Part shown: positions 58,459-64,000 of the stretch, piece by piece
Layout: each line of letters begins with the position of its first letter
Position numbering within the stretch: the stretch's first letter is position 1
Assembly: GCF_030845195.1 (NCBI RefSeq)
Contig: NZ_CP132543.1
Coordinates: forward strand, 2,869,501 to 2,933,500
Direction: 5' to 3'
From: Sanyastnella coralliicola
GTDB lineage: Bacteria > Bacteroidota > Bacteroidia > Flavobacteriales_D > Sanyastnellaceae
Length of the DNA: 64,000 bases
Translations under genes and position numbers: made by a program
Notes under the pieces: generated by a model
The model's input: the letters and a program-made list of their open reading frames with translations, nothing else
Database searches by the model: none
Told to the model about the DNA's origin: nothing

Positions 58459-60147
58459 ATGAAACGAATTATACCTTTTGCACTGTCGCTATTGGCGGCT
58501 TGTGGATTGATGGCTCAAGAAGACCCTGGCACTGCTGTGGCAATCACCCTGAGCGATTTTATGCAGAACACATATGATGGTCTTGCTTGTTCGACTGCAG
58601 GTAGCCTCGGCGCTTCAGGTTCTGGTGAAGCTGTATGTAGCGGAACGGATGATGATGATGTCTGGTACGCGTTCACCGCTACAACGCAAGCAATCAAAAT
58701 CACAGGTACAACATCCAACTTCGATATGGTCATTGAGGTACTGGATAATGGGCTCAACTCAGTAGCCTGTCAAAATACTAATGGAGCTAATTCAGGTGAG
58801 ACGCTTTACGCAAACACCCTCATCGCCGGCAACGACTACTACCTGCGAATTCACTCTGCAAATGGAGCAGGTGCAGGTTCTTTCAATATTTGCACTGAAT
58901 ATCTTCCTGCTTCTGAAGTACGCGCTGGATGGTTCCCGACTTTCACCCCGGATGTTGGTCTTCCGGGATACCGAATCAATCAAACAATCAACCGTATCAC
59001 TTATACTCCATACAATAGCTTGGTTGAAGGTTCTCGCTGGCTGTTCATTGATGTTGATAGCGGAGACCAATTCCTTGCCGAGGTAAATGGATCGAATGGG
59101 ATCATCAACCTCAATGCGGTTGGTGGACTTTGTTTCGACAGAACGTACGACGTATATGTTCAAGTACAAGTAGATGGCTACTGGTGCGGTTACAATCAAG
59201 TGCGACAGATCTACACGGAGGCTTCTCCAACTACTGAACTAGAGCCTGGATACGCCGGATTGAATTACGATATGACCGAAAACGTGAAGGCACGTTATGT
59301 AGGTGATGGTCAGAATATCGAATGGCGTTTGACCACGGATGGTGGATCTACTGTGCTTACACACATTGGTGCAAGCTCAACTTCATTCTGCTACTTCGAC
59401 CTCATCGAATGTATTCGTTACAACAAGATTTATGTGATCGAAGCACGCGCAGAGTACTGTGGAGTTTGGGGCCCTTGGAGTGACCCCGAGTTCATTATTA
59501 TCAACCCGCTTCCATACGTGAATGTACGACCGGAATACTGCAACACCACGCAGTATCCTGGTGCTACGCTGCAATGTGAATTCTTGGAAGTGGTAGATCA
59601 ATATGCATGGCAGATTGCTCCGATTGAAGAGAATGACCCGACGATGACACCGATTGGTCCAGCCATTGTGACGTATTCAGTGAATACAACATCACTTTAC
59701 CTTCTTCCATTAGGTATTCCTGATGGTTTCTACCGTGTTGGTGTAAAGCCAATGCTCGGAACCCAAGATGCATGTGATGACCCACAAGAAGGTGACTACG
59801 GCTTCTTCTGTCAGATTGAAATTGGTGACCCTTCAGGAATCGCCCCTGACTATGAAGAAATGAGCCCAATTCAACTTGACTTCTTCTCAAACTCGCTCAG
59901 TGTCTACCCTAACCCAATCGACGAAGGGATAGCTACATTAGCAGTTGGTGGTTTGAACCTCGAAGGAAGCGGAACGATTGACATCTATGACCTTAGTGGG
60001 CGTGTTGTTTTCACCCAACCTGTTGTGATGCTAGAACAAGCTTCTGCACTGCAGTTTGACGTTCCTTCTGATTTGCAACCGGGTACTTACTCGATCATCC
60101 TTCACGGAAGAGACTTCAAGCACACTACGCGCTTGGTTGTCAAGTAA
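58459..60147 (+). CDS. T9SS-secreted protein with pre-peptidase-like domain
   Basis: A 562-residue exported protein with signal peptide MKRIIPFALSLLAACGLMAQ. The first domain (about 25-155) resembles a bacterial pre-peptidase C-terminal domain: CSGTDDDDVWYAFTATTQAIKITGTTSNFDMVIEVLDNG ... YYLRIHSANGAGAGSFNIC. Two or three beta domains follow (LVEGSRWLFIDVDSG, NVKARYVGDGQNIEWRLTTDGGS). The C-terminus (SVYPNPIDEGIATLAVGGLN ... GTYSIILHGRDFKHTTRLVVK) is a T9SS type A sorting domain. It interrupts the glycan cluster; whether its product carries the glycan is unknown. It is convergent with the next gene, 1 nt apart. Confidence 0.88.
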   Translation: MKRIIPFALSLLAACGLMAQEDPGTAVAITLSDFMQNTYDGLACSTAGSLGASGSGEAVCSGTDDDDVWYAFTATTQAIKITGTTSNFDMVIEVLDNGLNSVACQNTNGANSGETLYANTLIAGNDYYLRIHSANGAGAGSFNICTEYLPASEVRAGWFPTFTPDVGLPGYRINQTINRITYTPYNSLVEGSRWLFIDVDSGDQFLAEVNGSNGIINLNAVGGLCFDRTYDVYVQVQVDGYWCGYNQVRQIYTEASPTTELEPGYAGLNYDMTENVKARYVGDGQNIEWRLTTDGGSTVLTHIGASSTSFCYFDLIECIRYNKIYVIEARAEYCGVWGPWSDPEFIIINPLPYVNVRPEYCNTTQYPGATLQCEFLEVVDQYAWQIAPIEENDPTMTPIGPAIVTYSVNTTSLYLLPLGIPDGFYRVGVKPMLGTQDACDDPQEGDYGFFCQIEIGDPSGIAPDYEEMSPIQLDFFSNSLSVYPNPIDEGIATLAVGGLNLEGSGTIDIYDLSGRVVFTQPVVMLEQASALQFDVPSDLQPGTYSIILHGRDFKHTTRLVVK

Positions 60148-60148
60148 G

Positions 60149-61246
60149 TTATTGCACCCACACTTTAGTTGACGCCACATCTTGACCATCAATGATGGAA
60201 ACAAGGTATAGGCCACGGTGCTCTACCTGAATCTCACGCATATCTGACACTGTTCCAGATGCTACTTGGCGTCCCGACATGTCGTGAACTAGATATTCAA
60301 CTCCGGAGGCAGCTTCCACTGTTTTAATCTGTATCGTACTTGAATTAGCAACGATCTCAACGTTTACGCCTTCTGGCTTCTGAATTTCCTGGTCACATGA
60401 CGCTTCTACCCATGTGCATGTGGTGCGCGTTTCTTCCGTTCCGTACCAAGCGGCTGTTAGCGAAAGACACACTTCATAGCTACCGTTTGTATCATATGAC
60501 TTTTCTGGTTGAGATGCTGCACTGCTCGTCCCATCTCCAAAATCCCAGTAGCGATCAACGATCTCAAATTCTGATTCCGTAGCATCAATAAAGCGGTAGC
60601 TACACCCATTGTCTTTAACCACAATTTCAGGATCTAATTCGAATGTTGGCGGAAAGACTTCAAATGTTTGACATTCCATCGTGGAACATTGATTTCCGGG
60701 AGATGAAGCTTCTACATAAGCGCACAGTTCATGTACCCCAACTTCGAAGACTTCAATTGAGATTGAAGTTTCTTCGGAAGAAACCTCTTCTCCATCGATC
60801 GTCCATAAAATTCCACTAACTGTAGAAAAATTGCCACATGAAATGTTTAAAGATGCGGTGATATTTTGATTCTCAACATTGACTGGAGCAATCTCAGTAT
60901 CCACATGACAAGGCAGTCCGCCGGAAATAATGATTTGATCACAAATTTCAAGCACACAGTTTTGTTCTCCCCCCTCTATGAAAACCGTCAAACAAACGTG
61001 GTAGCTCCCTGCGTCAGGATAAGTGTGAACAGGATCTTCCAAGATAGAATCTTCTCCATCGCCAAGGTCCCAATCATAGGTAACCACCTCTTCGGCCGAT
61101 AGGCCAACGAGAGAAGCGTCGAAGAAAACACTTTGATTGAGCACTGAGTATTCGAATGAAATTTCAGCCGCACAATCCTGTGCTTGAGAGGGATAGCCTG
61201 CTAGAAGCAAAGCTGGAAAGAGAAGAGAGCAGATGACGTAGCGCAT
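60149..61246 (-). CDS. Secreted PKD-domain protein with T9SS-type C-terminus
   Basis: A 365-residue exported protein with signal peptide MRYVICSLLFPALLLAGYPSQAQ. Two PKD domains are clear: VVTYDWDLGDGEDSILEDPVHTYPDAGSYHVCLTV (about 45-85) and IVDRYWDFGDGTSSAASQPEKSYDTNGSYEVCLSL (about 230-265), with a Cys-rich segment between. The C-terminus (VEYLVHDMSGRQVASGTVSDMREIQVEHRGLYLVSIIDGQDVASTKVWVQ) is a T9SS type A-like sorting domain lacking an obvious YPNP motif. The start at 61246 is chosen for the signal peptide. It is on the opposite strand to the flanking glycan genes, so it is an independent unit. Confidence 0.85.
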   Translation of the reverse strand: MRYVICSLLFPALLLAGYPSQAQDCAAEISFEYSVLNQSVFFDASLVGLSAEEVVTYDWDLGDGEDSILEDPVHTYPDAGSYHVCLTVFIEGGEQNCVLEICDQIIISGGLPCHVDTEIAPVNVENQNITASLNISCGNFSTVSGILWTIDGEEVSSEETSISIEVFEVGVHELCAYVEASSPGNQCSTMECQTFEVFPPTFELDPEIVVKDNGCSYRFIDATESEFEIVDRYWDFGDGTSSAASQPEKSYDTNGSYEVCLSLTAAWYGTEETRTTCTWVEASCDQEIQKPEGVNVEIVANSSTIQIKTVEAASGVEYLVHDMSGRQVASGTVSDMREIQVEHRGLYLVSIIDGQDVASTKVWVQ

Positions 61247-61463
61247 TTCAGTAGTTGTTTCGTGATGGTTATACAAATAACTTTCACAAAACCATGCCAT
61301 CCTTCACCCTTTAGTACGAGGCATGATTGAAAACGTAAATGGTAGTTTACAGTTAGAATTCGGAATTCGCGGCGAAGGTCTTTCAAAAAGTCGAGTTTGT
61401 AGGCGGATTCTGAAAGGAGTTAACCCGCTTCCAATTGTGGGAAACTTCATTCATCTTAGTCTG

Positions 61464-61501
61464 CTGAAGCTTAGATTATCACGATTTTTGTCAAGCTTCA
61501 G
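61464..61501. promoter_or_regulatory. Inverted repeat upstream of the 61515 glycosyltransferase gene
   Basis: CTGAAGCTT (61464-61472) and AAGCTTCAG (61493-61501) are perfect 9-bp inverted copies 20 nt apart, ending 13 nt before the ATG at 61515. The interval holds GATTTTTG, a poor match to the -7 box. This could be an operator or an mRNA hairpin hiding the start; there is no T tract, so it is not a terminator. Confidence 0.4.
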
Positions 61502-61514
61502 TTGGCTTGTTTGA

Positions 61515-62603
61515 ATGAAGACTCTAAAAGGAAAAATTTTTCTGTCAGACGAAGGATATGGACACATCGTTCGTCAACGCGCTATCATTGAAGCCCTACG
61601 CTCATTGCACAGCGATTTTGACCTCACGGTTCAGACCCATCGTCACCTCGAAGCAGCGAGTAGACTGATCACCGACGTTAAGACCATCGACAAATACAAC
61701 AACATCACATGGCATAAGAAAGCGAACGGTTCGCCTGACGTTGACAAGATTCATGTAGAGTATGCTCGATACCTAGAACAAAGTGAGGAGTACATCAAGG
61801 ATGAGTTAGAAGAATGGGATTATGATTTCGCCATTTCTGACTTCGTTTATGAGGCCTTCCCAATCACCCAAAAAAACAACAAACCTTCGTTTGGAATCGC
61901 CCATTTCACTTGGGATTGGTTCTTTTCAAAGCTGTATCCGCCGCCATTGAAAACGCAGGTGGTTTACCGTTTCTTTGAAATGGCGAAGATGGCTGACGCC
62001 TTGTATTTCCCGCCATTCACCCCAGAAGAAATCCTGCACTACTACAGCGACAACGCTCAAGAAGTGCCCTTGATCCTTCGAGGAGAAATCAACCACAAGA
62101 AAGTAGAAGACTCAGGGAAATTTAAAATCTTGATTATCGATAGTGGCGCAGGAGTGCTTCGACCAAGCATCCTGAAAGCCCTCGATCATATCCGTTCTCT
62201 GGATGACTACCAGTTCTTTGTCTCTTCAAACCTTGAGCGCGAGCAAGACAACCTTTCATTCATTGATAAGAATGAGCTCATGGTAGACTACATCAATGAG
62301 ATGGACCTCGTAATCGCTCGTGCTGGATTCAACACCATTAGTGAGTGCATTGGATTGCGCACACCAATGTTGCTTCTTGGAGAAGCGATGAATCCTGAAA
62401 TGAACGAAAACATTATCAACCTGAAGAAAGGAGGCCTGGCCACCTTCATCGGGTTAGACACTTTTGAAAATAGCTTAGACACTTTCCTCCCGCATTTCAT
62501 TGACCATGAGTACAAATCGATTCTACAGAACATGCAGAATCACGAAATGGCGACCAATGGAGCGGAAGTGATTGCACGTGATATCCTCGACCGCATCTTA
62601 TGA
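61515..62603 (+). CDS. GT28/PseG-like glycosyltransferase family protein
   Basis: A 362-residue GT-B protein. The N-terminal domain opens GKIFLSDEGYGHIVRQRAIIEALRSL, as in MurG/PseG-type proteins (GxGHxxR). The C-terminal domain has KILIIDSGAGVLRP, FFVSSNLE, LMVDYINEMDLVIARAGFNTISECIGLRTPMLLLGE, with the SRAG-like segment IARAGFNTISE that binds the nucleotide diphosphate in MurG and PseG. It could be a transferase or a PseG-like UDP-sugar hydrolase; the catalytic His of PseG (GHxxR) is present. In a nonulosonic acid cluster, a hydrolase role is attractive but unproven. It overlaps the CMP-sugar synthetase gene by 4 nt. Confidence 0.75.
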   Translation: MKTLKGKIFLSDEGYGHIVRQRAIIEALRSLHSDFDLTVQTHRHLEAASRLITDVKTIDKYNNITWHKKANGSPDVDKIHVEYARYLEQSEEYIKDELEEWDYDFAISDFVYEAFPITQKNNKPSFGIAHFTWDWFFSKLYPPPLKTQVVYRFFEMAKMADALYFPPFTPEEILHYYSDNAQEVPLILRGEINHKKVEDSGKFKILIIDSGAGVLRPSILKALDHIRSLDDYQFFVSSNLEREQDNLSFIDKNELMVDYINEMDLVIARAGFNTISECIGLRTPMLLLGEAMNPEMNENIINLKKGGLATFIGLDTFENSLDTFLPHFIDHEYKSILQNMQNHEMATNGAEVIARDILDRIL

Positions 62604-63181
62604 GAACTATCGCTATCATACCCGCACGTGGCGGCTCGAAACGCCTAGAGAAGAAGAACATCTACCCACTTCTCGGCAAGCCACTGATTGCCTATACGAT
62701 TGATGCCCTGAAAGAATGTGCGTTCGTTGATGACATCTTCGTGAGTTCAGACGACGAAGAGATTCTGAAGGTCGGAGAACAGTATGGAGCCAAGTCGTTG
62801 CTTCGTCCGAAGGAGCTTGCTGATGATCACACCCCGAAAATTGTAGCAATCCGCCAAGCCGTGGAAGACCCATTGGTATCGGCCGACGGAGAAGTGGAGA
62901 ACGTTATTGTAGCTCAAGCGAACAGTCCTGAACTGACGGCAGCTCATTTCAAAAGTGGCTATGACTTGATGGTCAACCACAAACTTTGGGAGGTGATGAG
63001 TGCCGACGAAAATGGCGTTCAAAATGCCGCTTTCCGAATCGTAAAGAAGCACGCTCTTTTCAATGAATTCCTCAGTGCACACTGTGGTTTCGTTGTGGCG
63101 AACAACCTCGACGTGCACACCATTGAAGACATTCAAGAACTCGAGAATTCTGACGAGTTCAAAGCACTACATACTGCCTGA
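62600..63181 (+). CDS. CMP-nonulosonate synthetase (NeuA/PseF-like), short form
   Basis: A 193-residue cytidylyltransferase: IAIIPARGGSKRLEKKNIYPLLGKPLIAYTIDAL is the classic NeuA N-terminus, followed by IFVSSDDEEILKVGEQYGA, the LRPKELADDHT substrate loop and VIVAQANSPELTAAHF. It activates a nonulosonic acid with CTP. It is about 30-40 residues shorter than typical NeuA; the C-terminal part is reduced to VVANNLDVHTIEDIQELENSDEF, where the family has a second conserved region, so full activity should be checked. It overlaps the preceding gene by 4 nt and is 2 nt from the asparagine synthetase gene. Confidence 0.85.
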   Translation: MRTIAIIPARGGSKRLEKKNIYPLLGKPLIAYTIDALKECAFVDDIFVSSDDEEILKVGEQYGAKSLLRPKELADDHTPKIVAIRQAVEDPLVSADGEVENVIVAQANSPELTAAHFKSGYDLMVNHKLWEVMSADENGVQNAAFRIVKKHALFNEFLSAHCGFVVANNLDVHTIEDIQELENSDEFKALHTA

Positions 63182-63183
63182 CC

Positions 63184-64000
63184 ATGTGTGGAATAGCTGG
63201 ATATATCGGTAAAGAAAAACTTGATGACGGACGCATCAACGCGGCTCTTCAAACCATGGAGCAACGCGGTCCGGATGCCAACGGACATAGCACCCACGTC
63301 TTCGGCGATAGCCAAGTCAACTTGCTGCACAGTCGATTGAGCATTATTGACCTTGATCCTCGTTCAAATCAGCCATTCCATTTTGAGCATATTCATCTCG
63401 CCTTCAACGGAGAGATCTATAACTATGTTGAGCTCAAAGAGGAACTGATTACCCTAGGTCATACTTTTCAGACAGATTCAGACACAGAGGTACTGGTGAA
63501 AGCATACCTCGAATGGGGCGATCGCTGCACGGAACGCTTTGAAGGAATGTGGGCTTTTGCCTTGCTGGATGACAAGCTCGGACGTTTGATGTTGTCTCGA
63601 GATCGATTCGCAGAAAAGCCTTTCTACCTGCATGAAACCAATGACGGTGTGTACTTCGCTTCTGAAGTGAAGGCCCTGAAAGCATTGAGTAATCGCCCGT
63701 TTGAAGTGAATAGTGACCATATTCTTCGCTACATCGTGAATGGTCATAAATCACTTTACAAAACGAATGAAACCTTCTTCCATGGTGTGCGCGAATTGCC
63801 GCTTTCGCACAATGGTTTTGTCTCAGTGAATAACCCTAGCGAGGTCAAAGAATCTCCATACTGGATTCCAAAGCTGAACGAGCAGAAGATGTCAATGGAA
63901 GAAGCCATTGAAGGAACGAGAGAGCGCTTGATCAACAGCGTCAAGTTACGTATGCGTTCAGATGTACCTCTTGCATTCTGCTTGAGCGGTGGAGTCGACT
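63184..64000 (+). CDS. asnB: Asparagine synthetase (glutamine-hydrolysing), truncated by window edge
   Basis: The first 272 residues of an AsnB-type enzyme. MCGIAGYIGKE exposes Cys2 as N-terminal glutaminase nucleophile after Met removal; RGPDANGHSTH, LLHSRLSIIDLDPRSNQPF, LAFNGEIYNYVELK and DSDTEVLVKAYLEWG complete the class II amidotransferase domain. The synthetase domain begins at LAFCLSGGVDS, the PP-loop SGGVDS, at the very end of the window. The frame runs off the edge. In glycan clusters such genes often amidate a sugar acid rather than make asparagine; which applies here is open. It begins 2 nt after the CMP-sugar synthetase stop. Confidence 0.93.
   Translation, partial: MCGIAGYIGKEKLDDGRINAALQTMEQRGPDANGHSTHVFGDSQVNLLHSRLSIIDLDPRSNQPFHFEHIHLAFNGEIYNYVELKEELITLGHTFQTDSDTEVLVKAYLEWGDRCTERFEGMWAFALLDDKLGRLMLSRDRFAEKPFYLHETNDGVYFASEVKALKALSNRPFEVNSDHILRYIVNGHKSLYKTNETFFHGVRELPLSHNGFVSVNNPSEVKESPYWIPKLNEQKMSMEEAIEGTRERLINSVKLRMRSDVPLAFCLSGGVD

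Overview
The window looks like a chromosomal segment of a free-living, probably marine, member of the Bacteroidota, most likely order Flavobacteriales. The signs are type IX secretion (T9SS) C-terminal sorting domains, TAnnTTTG promoter boxes, an XrtF-type exosortase locus, a FISUMP-domain protein and an FtsZ with the flavobacterial-type tail. The genus cannot be fixed from the sequence alone. No rRNA, tRNA, CRISPR array, transposase or phage gene was seen.

Region 1 (1-17.7 kb) is the division and cell wall (dcw) cluster. On the minus strand lie an alpha/beta hydrolase and a truncated engB. On the plus strand run mraZ-rsmH-ftsL-ftsI-murE-mraY-murD-ftsW-murG-murC-ftsQ-ftsA, tightly packed and mostly overlapping. 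Four GTGGT repeats with an exact 10-bp period precede mraZ and look like the MraZ operator. A hairpin terminator and low-complexity DNA follow ftsA; a VOC-fold gene then separates ftsA from ftsZ, and ftsZ ends in a strong terminator. MurE carries the DNPR motif expected for meso-diaminopimelate peptidoglycan.

Region 2 (17.7-33 kb) holds mixed housekeeping and small secreted proteins: a YqeY-like protein, hypothetical secreted or lipoproteins, a TSUP permease, a membrane-anchored MutS-like ATPase divergent from a MarR-YceI pair, a coupled minus-strand operon (thioredoxin-fold protein, nitroreductase, small membrane protein, beta-barrel), and a MORN-like/SDR/M28 peptidase operon.

Region 3 (32-44.6 kb) encodes large secreted mosaic proteins built from GCTDP...DDGSC repeats, DSFGDGWNG modules and a dockerin-like C-terminus, plus a CotH-type surface protein. 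Three of the minus-strand genes (301, 1140 and 1355 aa) share shuffled modules. Rho-independent terminators separate the units.

Region 4 (44.6-64 kb) is for surface polysaccharide and protein sorting. A PID-CTERM-like substrate, exosortase XrtF and its associated membrane protein lie divergent from a Wzc-like tyrosine autokinase with a tyrosine-rich tail. The kinase is followed by glycosyltransferases, an acetyltransferase, a SpsF-like cytidylyltransferase, a class III aminotransferase, an SDR, a NeuB-type synthase, a DUF4910-type peptidase-like protein, a Wzx flippase, further glycosyltransferases, a NeuA-like CMP-sugar synthetase and a truncated asparagine synthetase. Together they suggest a nonulosonic-acid-containing glycan.

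Across the window a 13-bp word (TTCCGCGCTAGCG) recurs eight times exactly, with many near copies of the form TTCCGCGNNAGCG. It occurs in both orientations and in different reading frames, so it acts as a DNA-level signal of unknown function.
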